Of a stretch of 64,000 nucleotides of DNA, positions 35,686-44,835 are shown piece after piece (the first letter of the stretch is position 1; every line of letters starts with the position of its first letter). The DNA comes from Mucilaginibacter sp. SJ (GTDB lineage: Bacteria > Bacteroidota > Bacteroidia > Sphingobacteriales > Sphingobacteriaceae): positions 6,758,001 to 6,822,000 of the forward strand of contig NZ_CP118631.1 in the NCBI RefSeq assembly GCF_028993635.1. Reading direction: 5' to 3'. The translations under genes were made by a program, and so were the position numbers. The notes under the pieces are model-generated. The model was not told the DNA's origin. It did not search any database and saw only the letters and a list, made by a program, of their open reading frames with translations.

Positions 35686-35785
35686 TGGCTATGATCCTTG
35701 AACTATGGACCATGATCCAAAATCAAACTTAAATGATCTGGCTATGATCCATGAACTATAGACCATTAACCCAAAATTAAACTCG
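35686..35785. repeat. two direct repeats of about 46 bases
   Basis: Copies at 35686-35731 and 35739-35785, spaced 53 bases, share TGGCTATGATCC, GAACTAT, GACCA and AAAATNAAACT with few changes. Partial inverted words (GGATCATGGTTCAT) occur just to the left at 35620-35634. The second copy runs over the stop codon of the aminotransferase gene (35777-35779). Confidence 0.65.
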
Positions 35786-36925
35786 AATTAACCTATCAAC
35801 GGCTTTATCTAAAGTTTCTTGTCTTTTGGCGAAACAAAACCTTAACACATGGTGATCAATCCCCTTGCTGTAAAAGGCCGAAACAGGTATGGATGCCACC
35901 CCAAATTCCTTTGCCACACGGATAGAAAAGTCGGCATCTTTTTCGTCGGTAATAGCGCGGTAACTTACTGACTGAAAGTACGATCCTGAACACGGCAAAA
36001 GCTTAAAACGGGTTTGTTCAAGGCCCTTTCTGAAGTGGTCGCGTTTTTCCCTGAAAAATTCGGCCAGGCCAAGATAAGTTTCTTCGTTTTTTAAATGCTC
36101 GGCAATGGCATACTGAATAGGAGTGTTTACCGCGAACACCAAAAACTGATGGATTTTCCTGAACTCGTTCATCAAATAGGCAGGGGCCATGCAATAACCC
36201 ACCTTCCAGCCGGTAGCATGAAAAGGCTTGCCGAACGATGCTACGATGAAGCTGCGCTGCTGCAGATCAGGGTAGCGGGCCATGCTGTGGTGGGTTTCGC
36301 CATCATATATCAGGTGTTCATATACCTCATCGCTAAGGATCAGGATATCCTGGTTTTTTACCAGCGCACTCAGCTCATCGATATCTTCCTTATGTAAAAT
36401 GGTTGCCGTTGGATTATGCGGCGAGTTAAGGATGATCATTTTTGTTTTTTGATTAATGAGCCGCTTAACCATGTCCCATGCAATGCGGTAATTGGGCGGC
36501 TCAAGGGCAAGCGATTTTACAACACCGCCCATCAGTTTTATGGCAGGGGCATAGCAATCAAAAGCCGGTTCAAATATGATCACCTCATCGTTGGGGTGAA
36601 TTACAGCGCTTATAGCCGTAAATATGGCCTGTGTACCGCCGGCCGTGATGGTGATCTCCGTTTCGGGGTTATAAACCGCGCCGTAAAGTCTTTCAGTTTT
36701 TTCGGCAATACGCTCTCTTAAAGCCATTACACCGGCCATGGGCGCGTATTGATTATGCCCTTCTTTCATGGCTTTATTTACGAGCTCAATCAGGTCGGGC
36801 GAACAGTCGTAATCAGGAAAACCCTGCGACAGATTTATTGCACCCAGTTCGTTGGCCAGGGCCGACATAATGGTGAATATGGTAGTTCCGGTTTGGGGTA
36901 ATTTTGAAACAACAGGTATCATCAA
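35777..36925 (-). CDS. methionine-type PLP aminotransferase (YbdL/KAT family)
   Basis: This 382-residue fold-type I aminotransferase is of the kynurenine/glutamine transaminase K/YbdL group. Key segments are NLSQGFPDYDCSPDL near residue 35, ITITAGGTQAIFTAISA (PLP phosphate binding), NSPHNPTATI with the PLP-pyridine asparagine, LSDEVYEHL with the aspartate, and the PLP lysine in ASFGKPFHATGWKVGY. C-terminal RFCFAKRQETL holds the substrate arginine. Such enzymes transaminate methionine, glutamine or aromatic amino acids. Pairing with the downstream omega-amidase gene suggests a glutamine-using transaminase pathway linked to methionine salvage. Start is 36925 (MMIPVV) or one codon later. Confidence 0.93.
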   Translation of the reverse strand: MMIPVVSKLPQTGTTIFTIMSALANELGAINLSQGFPDYDCSPDLIELVNKAMKEGHNQYAPMAGVMALRERIAEKTERLYGAVYNPETEITITAGGTQAIFTAISAVIHPNDEVIIFEPAFDCYAPAIKLMGGVVKSLALEPPNYRIAWDMVKRLINQKTKMIILNSPHNPTATILHKEDIDELSALVKNQDILILSDEVYEHLIYDGETHHSMARYPDLQQRSFIVASFGKPFHATGWKVGYCMAPAYLMNEFRKIHQFLVFAVNTPIQYAIAEHLKNEETYLGLAEFFREKRDHFRKGLEQTRFKLLPCSGSYFQSVSYRAITDEKDADFSIRVAKEFGVASIPVSAFYSKGIDHHVLRFCFAKRQETLDKAVDRLIRV

Positions 36926-37025
36926 TGGCTAAAGTAGGGAAAAATCATTATGAACCCATCCCCATAACCGGGTATTTTTTGTATTTAGAAATATTTTAAT
37001 TTATAGGTTTAAACATATTACTGTG

Positions 37026-37135
37026 CCATGATTTTTAGGATTAGAAGATTATTCTGATATTATATACAGGAGATTATGGGTCTTTACCCTACATTACGTG
37101 GCATCAGGGCAATCCTAAAATCCTCTAAATCATGG
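37026..37135. repeat. imperfect inverted repeat overlapping the FUSC gene stop codon
   Basis: The left arm CCATGATTTTTAGGATTA (from 37026) is complementary to the right arm AATCCTAAAATCCTCTAAATCATGG (37111-37135) with gaps. The right arm includes the TGA stop (37130-37132) of the minus-strand FUSC gene. Confidence 0.55.
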
Positions 37136-39286
37136 TTCAAGCAATATACTATCCGTAATCTTTGCAATATCGTAGCTGATCTTATTGATAAAGCCCAATT
37201 GCTCTTTCAACAAAGCATCTTCGGCCTGGGCTACAGGTTTTTGGGCTTCCGGGTTAACAGGGGGGATTTTACCTATATTAAATTCAATATTTTCAGCATG
37301 CAGTTTTTGACCGGTATCGTTCAAAACGGTTATGCTTTTTTTGATGAGCTTCATGGCTTCAGGGTGTGCAACCGGGATTTCCTTTTTGCTTTGTGCCGAT
37401 GCAATGGTAGCGATGTACGAGGAAAGGATATGGTTAAGCACCACAAATTTGTGTACATCCTTAATTTTGCGCTGTTTGCTTTTGGGTTCTGATGTCATGC
37501 GCTCAAAAGCGGCCGAAAGGTTGGCCGATTTTACATATACCTCTTTTCGTGCCAGCTTATAAGTGGTAATGCTGATTATTTTGCCCGAGATGCTTTCGGC
37601 AATAGTAACCAGGTAATTGATGTTGGCTACAATGACGTCCCGAAGCGTTTCCTGGATCTGTTCAAACTCCCAGGTTGGGAAAATGAGGTAGCTGGCTACC
37701 AGGGCAATGGTTGAGCCAATAATAGTATCGATGATCCTTTCCTGCGCTACATTTAACAATCCCACACCTAAAAACTTGAACAAAATAAGTACATACGGGG
37801 TCATGAAAATTACGCTCACTACATAATTAAGGCGTTGAAAGCTGTAGGCACCCATCATAAAAATCACCAGGAAAATAAACTGCACGGTGACGTTAGGGAT
37901 AAAGGTAAGTATGGCTATACCAATAACACCACCGCCAATGGTGCCTATTAAACGCTGGTAGTTACGCTGTTTTGAAAGACTGAACCCCGGCTTCAATATT
38001 ACAATAATGGTAAGCAGCACCCAATAGCTATGATGGCCTAATGATACTAATTTAGCTGTGATAAAGCCTACCAAACATACCAACGCTACACGCAGGGCAT
38101 GTTTGAATGCGCCGGATGCAAGCGTAAAGTTGTCGAAGAAAATATGCGGTGCAAAATCCTGGTGGGTAACAAAAGCCGAATACTCTACATCGCCCTTGGG
38201 TTCGTTTAATGATTCGGCGGCTTTTGAACTGTAGTACTTATAAATATTGTTAATTCCCTCGCTAAGTGAACGCAGGTTTACCAGCACCTTTTTAAGCACC
38301 AGATTGCTGGTTTCCTGGTTGTTTTTTCCGATGGAGTCGATCTTTATTTTTAGTTTTTCCAGCTCGATATTAAAATCAGTGAGATGGCGGCGACGAGTGT
38401 TGGATAATATAATATAGGCGATATCATCAAGCTCATCGGCCATGTTATGGATAATGCGGGCTATTTCGGTTAGTACGCCGGTGTCTTTAAATTTTTCGCG
38501 AATGTGGTTGTAATCATAGTGCGTGGCCATGATCTGTTCGTAAATATCAACAAGGTCCACAAAGGTGAGTACCAGGATCCTGCTTGGTGCTGTTGATTCC
38601 CGGGCCATGATGCGGCTTTTAAAAAGCAGTTCGCGCACAGCATCCTGGTGCTGGCTCACCTGGATCTGTTTGGAAACCAGCTTGCGGTAGTTTTCGTCGA
38701 TATCGGTATCTGACAAATAAAAATCGGCTTTGATGCGTAAAAAACGCGCTATATCGGTAACATTTTCGCCAAGGGCCTGCTGTGCCGCGCGGTAAGGGCG
38801 GATACCGAAAAACAACAAACTGAAGATCATATACCAAACACCACCCGCTAAGATAGTTGCACTGTAACCCAATACCTCAGGAGCTGCCAATGCTTTATCC
38901 ATCATAAAGATCATGATCAGTAATGATGAAGTGCCTACGGAAGCTGCCCTGTTGCCATAAACCGTAAACATGGAAAACAAAAAAGCGAAGAAGGTGATCT
39001 CGAAGCCAAGGGTAAATACATTGAGCCGTGCAAACCCGGTGATAGCGGCAACCAAAAACAAACACAGGTTACCGGCCGCCATAGCGTTACGCTTGTGCGA
39101 TACCGGGCCGGGAGTGTCTATAACGCAGATACACAATGCACCCAGTGAAAGTGTAAGGCCCAGATCAAACTTATCAAACTGCATCAGCAACAGGGAGGGT
39201 AGTAAAATGCCTATACAAATGCGGATCCCATCAGAAAAATATTGACTGTAAAAGAAACTTTTTATTTCCCTGATGTTTATAGACAT
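37130..39286 (-). CDS. FUSC/YccS-family inner-membrane protein
   Basis: The 718-residue protein has two clusters of membrane segments (about residues 15-165 and 395-530) around a soluble helical region (about 170-390), plus a C-terminal helical domain. This is the YccS/YhfK (FUSC, aromatic-acid-exporter-like) layout. Conserved-looking blocks are LGALCICVIDTPGPVSHKRNAMAAGN in the first cluster, ILKPGFSLSKQRNYQRLIGTIGGGVIG in the second and ERIIDTIIGSTIALVASYLIFP at its end. The substrate is unknown. It stands alone on the minus strand, divergent from ppc. The 3' end lies inside an inverted repeat (37026-37135). Confidence 0.9.
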   Translation of the reverse strand: MSINIREIKSFFYSQYFSDGIRICIGILLPSLLLMQFDKFDLGLTLSLGALCICVIDTPGPVSHKRNAMAAGNLCLFLVAAITGFARLNVFTLGFEITFFAFLFSMFTVYGNRAASVGTSSLLIMIFMMDKALAAPEVLGYSATILAGGVWYMIFSLLFFGIRPYRAAQQALGENVTDIARFLRIKADFYLSDTDIDENYRKLVSKQIQVSQHQDAVRELLFKSRIMARESTAPSRILVLTFVDLVDIYEQIMATHYDYNHIREKFKDTGVLTEIARIIHNMADELDDIAYIILSNTRRRHLTDFNIELEKLKIKIDSIGKNNQETSNLVLKKVLVNLRSLSEGINNIYKYYSSKAAESLNEPKGDVEYSAFVTHQDFAPHIFFDNFTLASGAFKHALRVALVCLVGFITAKLVSLGHHSYWVLLTIIVILKPGFSLSKQRNYQRLIGTIGGGVIGIAILTFIPNVTVQFIFLVIFMMGAYSFQRLNYVVSVIFMTPYVLILFKFLGVGLLNVAQERIIDTIIGSTIALVASYLIFPTWEFEQIQETLRDVIVANINYLVTIAESISGKIISITTYKLARKEVYVKSANLSAAFERMTSEPKSKQRKIKDVHKFVVLNHILSSYIATIASAQSKKEIPVAHPEAMKLIKKSITVLNDTGQKLHAENIEFNIGKIPPVNPEAQKPVAQAEDALLKEQLGFINKISYDIAKITDSILLEP

Positions 39287-39560
39287 GGTAGCAGTAGCTT
39301 TGTAAATAACAGAACTATTATAAGCAATTTTGTTTGTTCGGCCTGTTTTTATTAAATATAATTTATTGGCCCAAAATGACGTTTCAAATTTACATAATTT
39401 TAATTTATGTATCTTTTTTTGATAAAAATGGCATTAATTAAAGATTTGTGTTAATAAATATTTACTTTTTGATGAAATTAAATTAAAGATCAGTAAATTC
39501 ACCCCCCGGAAAAGGCCAAAAGCTAAACCAATCAATTTTACCTCAATTTAATTTTTTACT

Positions 39561-42137
39561 ATGTCGCCAACGTTAAAACTCAACCAAAGAGAAGCAGCTT
39601 TCAATAATGAAGTTGTTACCCGATTTGAGTTATATAACAGTTTGTTTCAAACACTTCCGTTTTACCAGGTAAAGGATACAGGGATCTTATTACCGTTCTT
39701 CAGTTCGCATTGCGAAAAGGGCGCTATCACCCATGATTCGCCGACAGATATTATCGAGTCGTTTTTTGAAAAGTATGTACCGGATATCGATCATCGCGAG
39801 CAGATTAACCGCATGTTCAGATTTATTCAGTACATTGAACGGCAGGTGGTTTTATTTGATGCCATTGAAGATTCTTCCTTTAATAAAATAGGTAAGTTTG
39901 ATGACAGCGGTACCCTGCAAAGCTTATTGCAGCATGCAGCCATCAGTGATGAAAGCCGGCAGGATATCAGTGAAAAATTAAAAGATTTTTCATTACGTCT
40001 GGTGCTTACTGCTCACCCTACACAGTTTTATCCCGGTACGGTGCTTGGCATCATGACGGATTTAATTGAAGCTGTAAAAACCAACGATATCAATAACATT
40101 GATGTATTGCTGCAGCAATTAGGTAAAACGCCATTCTTTAATAAAACATCGCCGACACCCGTTGATGAGGCTATCAGCCTTTCCTGGTTCCTGGAAAATA
40201 TATTTTATCATGCCGTATCTGGCATCCAATCAAAACTGGAAGAAGAGTTTGACATTGACGCTGCAAGCCGTCAGATATTGGAGCTTGGTTTTTGGCCGGG
40301 TGGCGACCGTGACGGTAACCCTAACGTAACAACCCAAACCACTAAAGAAGTTGCCAGCTTTTTAAGGCAGCGCCTGTTCAGGTGTTACTACCGCGATTTC
40401 AGGGTACTTAAACGCCGAATCACTTTTCGTGGTGTTGAAGAGGCCATGACTAAACTGGAAACGCTGTTTTATAAAAACGCTAACGAACAGTTAACCCCGG
40501 TTGATCTTCAAGGCGAACTACTGGAGCTGCTGCTTTCCATAAAAGAAGTCATCCTTAGAGATCACGATGGCTTGTTCGTAAATATTGTTGAAGATATGAT
40601 CCAGAAGGTACGCCTTTTTGGATGCTATTTTGCAACACTTGATATCAGGCAGGACAGCCGTATTTTACGTAAGGTGTTTGAATATGGAACCAAAAATATT
40701 GACACAGGTGTAGCAGAAGGTTATTCGGAACTAAGCGAGGAAGACAAAATAAAGAGCATCACCTTTAAAGAGGCCGATTTTGTTTGCCCTAAAGAGGAAA
40801 AAGATGCTATGATCCACGATACACTGGATACCATCAGGTTGGTTAAGCAAATTCAACAGGGTAATGGTGAAAGGGCCTGCCAGCGCTTCATCATCAGTAA
40901 CTGTCAGCGCGCTTCGGATATTTTGCAGTTGATTAACCTGTTTTTATGGAGCGGGTGGAAAAAAGACAGCTTAAGTATTGATTTTATGCCGCTGTTTGAA
41001 ACCGTGAACGACCTGGAACATGCTGCAGGCATCATGGAGCAATTATATACCCATCCGTTTTATGCCGAGCACCTGAAAAACAGGGGTAGCCAGCAAACTA
41101 TTATGCTTGGTTTTTCGGATAGTACTAAGGATGGCGGTTACCTGATGGCTAACTGGTCGATATATAAAGCTAAAGTTGAACTTACCGCGATGGCCCGCAA
41201 ATACGGCATCCAACTGGCGTTTTTTGATGGCAGGGGAGGACCGCCTGCCCGCGGTGGTGGTAAAACACATCGTTTCTATGCGTCGATGGGTAAAGAGATT
41301 GCTAACGAGCATATCCAGTTAACTATACAGGGGCAAACCGTTAGTTCACAATATGGTTCGGTTGAAACTGCCCAATTTAATATGGAGCAGTTAATCAATG
41401 CAGGTATTATCTCTGCATTGCACCCTAACCGTAACGATCTGCTGGATAATCGTCATAAAGAGCTTATTCAGCAAATGGCCGACATAAGCTACAAGCTGTT
41501 TATCGATCTGCGCGCACATCCGTTGTTTGTTGAATACCTCGAAAAATTTAGTCCGCTGAAATTATTGTCGAGGATTAATATCAGCAGCCGCCCAACCAAA
41601 CGTAACGCAGGGGCTCAATTGAAACTGGAAGACCTTAGGGCTATCAGCTTTGTAACTTCATGGAGCCAGCTTAAACAAAGCATCCCCGGTTTTTATGGTG
41701 TGGGTACAGCACTTAAACAGGTTAAAGAAACCGGCGGCTGGGACGAGATCAAAGAGCTTTACCAAACATCAGGTTTCTTTAAAACCATGCTGGATAACTG
41801 TATGATGTCGATGTCGAAGTCAGACTTTAGGGTTACAGCGTACCTGGAACAGGATGAAAAATTTGGCGCCTTCTGGAAAATGCTTCGCGATGAGTTTATT
41901 CTTACCCGCGAAATGCTTCTCGAACTAACCGGCAGCACCGTACTAATGGAAGAATATCCGGTTGAACGTCGTTCTATCGCTATTCGCGAAAAAATTGTGT
42001 TACCGCTGGTGATCATTCAGCACTATGCCCTGCAATGTATCAATTATGAAAAGGATACCGAGCTTAATGATGTTTATAATAAATTGGTGATCCGTACGGT
42101 TTATGGTATTGTAAATGCCGGGCGCAATTTGGCTTAA
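39561..42137 (+). CDS. ppc: phosphoenolpyruvate carboxylase
   Basis: This 858-residue cytoplasmic enzyme carboxylates PEP to oxaloacetate, replenishing the TCA cycle. The catalytic histidine segment reads LTAHPTQFYP, where most PEPCs have TAHPTE followed by an arginine. The second signature reads MLGFSDSTKDGGYLMANW instead of GYSDSxKDxG. The arginine-rich PEP loop reads FFDGRGGPPARGGG. GFWPGGDRDGNPNVT, another conserved block, is intact. The C-terminus is INAGRNLA-like rather than the usual RNTG. These departures look like a Bacteroidota-type branch rather than damage. It is a single gene divergent from FUSC with a strong terminator at 42165-42199. Confidence 0.93.
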   Translation: MSPTLKLNQREAAFNNEVVTRFELYNSLFQTLPFYQVKDTGILLPFFSSHCEKGAITHDSPTDIIESFFEKYVPDIDHREQINRMFRFIQYIERQVVLFDAIEDSSFNKIGKFDDSGTLQSLLQHAAISDESRQDISEKLKDFSLRLVLTAHPTQFYPGTVLGIMTDLIEAVKTNDINNIDVLLQQLGKTPFFNKTSPTPVDEAISLSWFLENIFYHAVSGIQSKLEEEFDIDAASRQILELGFWPGGDRDGNPNVTTQTTKEVASFLRQRLFRCYYRDFRVLKRRITFRGVEEAMTKLETLFYKNANEQLTPVDLQGELLELLLSIKEVILRDHDGLFVNIVEDMIQKVRLFGCYFATLDIRQDSRILRKVFEYGTKNIDTGVAEGYSELSEEDKIKSITFKEADFVCPKEEKDAMIHDTLDTIRLVKQIQQGNGERACQRFIISNCQRASDILQLINLFLWSGWKKDSLSIDFMPLFETVNDLEHAAGIMEQLYTHPFYAEHLKNRGSQQTIMLGFSDSTKDGGYLMANWSIYKAKVELTAMARKYGIQLAFFDGRGGPPARGGGKTHRFYASMGKEIANEHIQLTIQGQTVSSQYGSVETAQFNMEQLINAGIISALHPNRNDLLDNRHKELIQQMADISYKLFIDLRAHPLFVEYLEKFSPLKLLSRINISSRPTKRNAGAQLKLEDLRAISFVTSWSQLKQSIPGFYGVGTALKQVKETGGWDEIKELYQTSGFFKTMLDNCMMSMSKSDFRVTAYLEQDEKFGAFWKMLRDEFILTREMLLELTGSTVLMEEYPVERRSIAIREKIVLPLVIIQHYALQCINYEKDTELNDVYNKLVIRTVYGIVNAGRNLA

Positions 42138-42164
42138 GAGTTTATTGTTTTAATTTATATCTCC

Positions 42165-42199
42165 ATCCACCTGTTAGCAATAGCAGGTGGATTTTTTTT
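42165..42199 (+). terminator. intrinsic terminator after ppc
   Basis: ATCCACCTG (42165-42173) pairs with CAGGTGGAT (42184-42192), then TTTTTTT. Confidence 0.88.
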
Positions 42200-42228
42200 G
42201 ATTTAATTATATGATCATGATGAGCTGT

Positions 42229-42253
42229 GTCAAAACTTTTCAAAGGTTTTGAC
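42229..42253. repeat. 25-base palindrome in an isolated intergenic segment
   Basis: GTCAAAAC (42229-42236) pairs with GTTTTGAC (42246-42253); inner bases TTTTCAAAG pair further. It lies between two terminators, in the 311-base gap between ppc and the GH51 gene, where no ORF is supported. The core resembles the palindrome at 25229-25265. Confidence 0.55.
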
Positions 42254-42386
42254 ATTTGATCTGAAAAGCCTCTGCCCTCAAACTTTAAGAAAAAACCGGG
42301 AGGCATTATAAAGTTAAAAGCAGAATACGTAAAGCTTAAAACTAATAGGTTGATTATTCGTGTTTGTTCAATTGTTTTATATGTAA

Positions 42387-42429
42387 TAAAAAAAAGACCG
42401 CATCATTTGTATCTGATGCAGCCTCTTTT
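42387..42429 (-). terminator. intrinsic terminator after the GH51 gene
   Basis: On the minus strand AAAAGAGGCTGCATCA pairs with TGATGCGGTCTTTTT (42414-42429 with 42391-42405), and the T run continues to 42387. Confidence 0.85.
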
Positions 42430-42448
42430 GTATTTAGGGGAAAGGATT

Positions 42449-43999
42449 TTATTTCAATTCGAGTGTTACGATTGATTTTGCAGGCAGACTTACTACCAGT
42501 TTGTCACCGTCTTTTTTAGCTCCGGTAAAAGTGTTCAGGTGGATTTTATCGGCATCTTTAAATGTATTAACATCAGTTAACTTAGCCGAGGTTAATACCT
42601 GGCCGCTAACGGTTTGCCATTTTATATCGCTAAGGCCGGTTGTAATGGTAATAGTATTGTGCGGATCAAGGTTAACTAATGAGATGTGTACCTTGCCGGC
42701 CGCATCCTGCGAAGCAGATGCATTTACAGCTTCAATTTTTTTGCCATCGACTTCATAATCAGGCACGCTCAACTTAATGGGCAGGTATTTGGCATCCTGG
42801 TGCACCTTATACATATCAAACACGTGGTAAGTAGGGGTAAGCACCATTTTTTCTTTATCAGTTAATATCAATGCCTGTAGTACATTGATGGTTTGGGCAA
42901 GTGCAGCCATTTTTACACGGTCGCTGTGGTTGTTGAATATGTTTAGCGTTGTGCCCGCTATTAAAGCATCGCGCAAGCTGTTTTGTTGATAAAGAAAACC
43001 GGGGTTTGTTCCTGGCTCAGGATCAGTCCAAACGCCCCACTCATCAACAACGAGGGCCACCTTTTTTTCCGGGTCATATTTGTCCATAATGGCCGAATGT
43101 TTGGTAACCAACTCCTCCATTTTAAGGCAGTTTACCATAGTGCTGAAGTATTCTTTTTCGTCAAAGTTAGTTGCCGAACCTTTTTTGCCCCAATTACCTG
43201 TTGGTATGGTATAATAATGCAACGATAAACCTGCCATCATACCGCTCGAGATGTTTTTCATACAAACTTCTGTCCAGCGGTAATCATCAGAGTTTGGTCC
43301 GCTGGCTATTTTTTTCAGTTTAGCACCTGGGTAATCCTTGGCAAATGATGCATAGCGTTTAAACAGGTCGGAGTAATATTCAGGTGTCATATTGCCGCCA
43401 CATCCCCAGCTCTCATTGCCAACACCCCAATAAGTTACTTTGTAGGGGGCCGGATGTCCGTTCTTTTTACGCAGTTGCACTACAGTACTGCTGCTGTTTG
43501 AGTTTAAGTATTCAATCCACTTCGACATTTCATCAACCGTACCGCTGCCTACGTTACCAGCTATGTAAGGCTCACAACCCAGCAAGTCGCAAAGTTCCAG
43601 GAACTCATGTGTGCCAAAGCTGTTATCTTCGGTAATACCACCCCAGTTGGTATTTACCATACGCGGGCGTGCAGTTGCAGGGCCGATGCCATCGCGCCAG
43701 TGATACTCGTCGGCAAAGCACCCGCCGGGCCAGCGAAGGTTAGGGATCTTTATCTTTTTAAGGGCATCAACAATATCAAGCCTGATGCGGTCCTGCTTTT
43801 TTACAGGGAGGGTTTTATCAACCCAGAAACCTCCATAAATGCCATGACCGAGGTGCTCGGCAAACTGGCCGTAAATGTGCTTGCTAATGGTTGTTTTTGA
43901 ATCGGTACTGATATTAAGTGTACCTGTTTGCCCGAAGGATGCCGAGCTCAATAAAGACAAAGCGATAACGCCGAGTTGTAAAAACGGGTTCTTTTTCAT
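42449..43999 (-). CDS. GH51 alpha-L-arabinofuranosidase
   Basis: This 516-residue enzyme has a signal peptide (about residues 1-23, ASFGQ). The GH51 retaining arabinofuranosidase fold follows: an (alpha/beta)8 barrel after a short strand, then a beta-sandwich C-terminus. The acid/base glutamate is in YWGVGNESWGCGGNMTPE, and the nucleophile glutamate is probably in VALVVDEWGVW. RWPGGCFADEYHWRDGIGP and HFLSLHYYT-type (here GLSLHYYTIP) are other family blocks. It removes terminal arabinofuranosyl residues from arabinan or arabinoxylan. Transcribed alone; no SusCD pair or regulator is adjacent. Confidence 0.95.
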   Translation of the reverse strand: MKKNPFLQLGVIALSLLSSASFGQTGTLNISTDSKTTISKHIYGQFAEHLGHGIYGGFWVDKTLPVKKQDRIRLDIVDALKKIKIPNLRWPGGCFADEYHWRDGIGPATARPRMVNTNWGGITEDNSFGTHEFLELCDLLGCEPYIAGNVGSGTVDEMSKWIEYLNSNSSSTVVQLRKKNGHPAPYKVTYWGVGNESWGCGGNMTPEYYSDLFKRYASFAKDYPGAKLKKIASGPNSDDYRWTEVCMKNISSGMMAGLSLHYYTIPTGNWGKKGSATNFDEKEYFSTMVNCLKMEELVTKHSAIMDKYDPEKKVALVVDEWGVWTDPEPGTNPGFLYQQNSLRDALIAGTTLNIFNNHSDRVKMAALAQTINVLQALILTDKEKMVLTPTYHVFDMYKVHQDAKYLPIKLSVPDYEVDGKKIEAVNASASQDAAGKVHISLVNLDPHNTITITTGLSDIKWQTVSGQVLTSAKLTDVNTFKDADKIHLNTFTGAKKDGDKLVVSLPAKSIVTLELK

Positions 44000-44080
44000 T
44001 AAAACTTAAGTTTACTAATTGTACAGTAAAGAAAAGAAAAAAATTGTTAATAAGTGTTAAAAGAACAATAAAAAATATTA

Positions 44081-44199
44081 ACCATGATTAGCTTGATTAA
44101 TCGATTACCTTGAATTATAAGTATGTTGGAATGAAAACCGGTGGTTGACCTGCAAGATCAGCATGATCAGGAAATCCTTTAATCAAGCTAATCAAGGTT
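44081..44199. repeat. inverted repeat overlapping the TlpA-like gene stop codon
   Basis: ACCATGATTAGCTTGATTAA (44081-44100) is complementary to TTAATCAAGCTAATCAAGGT (to 44199) at 19 of 20 positions. The right arm contains the TAG stop (44188-44190) of the minus-strand thioredoxin gene. Between the arms is a second small set of GATC/ATCAGG words. Confidence 0.7.
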
Positions 44200-44775
44200 C
44201 TGCCTTATAAACTCTTCAAACTTTTCACTGCTATAATCTGCCGCGCCGGAGTGTTTATAAATAAGCTTGCCCTCTTTATCAAACACGAGGGTAGTAGGGA
44301 TCGTTCCATCTAATAAAGTGCCGGGTACATTGCTCTCTTGTATATATATAGGTAAGTCGTACCTGTTTTTAAGCATAAAAGCTTTGGCTTTAGGCAGATC
44401 GTTATCTACATCAACCAAAAGAAAGGCTACTTTTGGATCGTTCCTGAATTTTTTGTAGAGTTCATTTACCTTAGGCATTTCTGCGATGCAGGGAGGGCAC
44501 CAGGTAGCCCAATAGTTTATAAATACCAATTTAGATTTTAAGGTGCCTAACGATATGGTATTACCGCCTGCATCTTTAAACTGAATATCCGGTACATTGG
44601 CAACATTTTCGTGATGCTTAGCGTACCCTCCGGGATCGGGCTGGAAAAAACCCAGCGACATGAGGCCCCTGATTAGATAACCTTTTGCATTTGGGTTAAA
44701 AATTACCAATAACGCCAATGCCATAATGAGGATGCTGAAGATATTTGAAACCGAGATCTTTTTTTGTTGGATCAT
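44188..44775 (-). CDS. TlpA-like membrane-anchored thioredoxin
   Basis: From the ATG complementing 44773-44775 the product is 195 residues; the frame opens 17 codons earlier at 44826 but that extension looks unnatural. An N-terminal membrane segment (about residues 12-30, FSILIMALALLVIF) anchors a periplasmic thioredoxin domain. The active site WCPPC lies in INYWATWCPPCIAEMPKV, and the cis-proline region is in LDGTIPTTLVFD. TlpA/ResA-type proteins reduce periplasmic disulfides, for instance in cytochrome c maturation. Here it follows the two YeeE/YedE genes by about 60 bases on the same strand, which hints at a thiol or sulfur-handling role with them. Confidence 0.9.
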   Translation of the reverse strand: MIQQKKISVSNIFSILIMALALLVIFNPNAKGYLIRGLMSLGFFQPDPGGYAKHHENVANVPDIQFKDAGGNTISLGTLKSKLVFINYWATWCPPCIAEMPKVNELYKKFRNDPKVAFLLVDVDNDLPKAKAFMLKNRYDLPIYIQESNVPGTLLDGTIPTTLVFDKEGKLIYKHSGAADYSSEKFEEFIRQNLD

Positions 44776-44835
44776 AAAGTGATATTTACGGGTCTGTAAA
44801 TACTTTGCTCCTTCGCGCCTTTGCATGAAATTAAT

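Noticed and set aside
37076..37492. Plus-strand 138-codon frame
   Set aside because: It is antisense to the 3' part of the FUSC gene, which has coherent membrane topology; the plus frame has no recognisable pattern.
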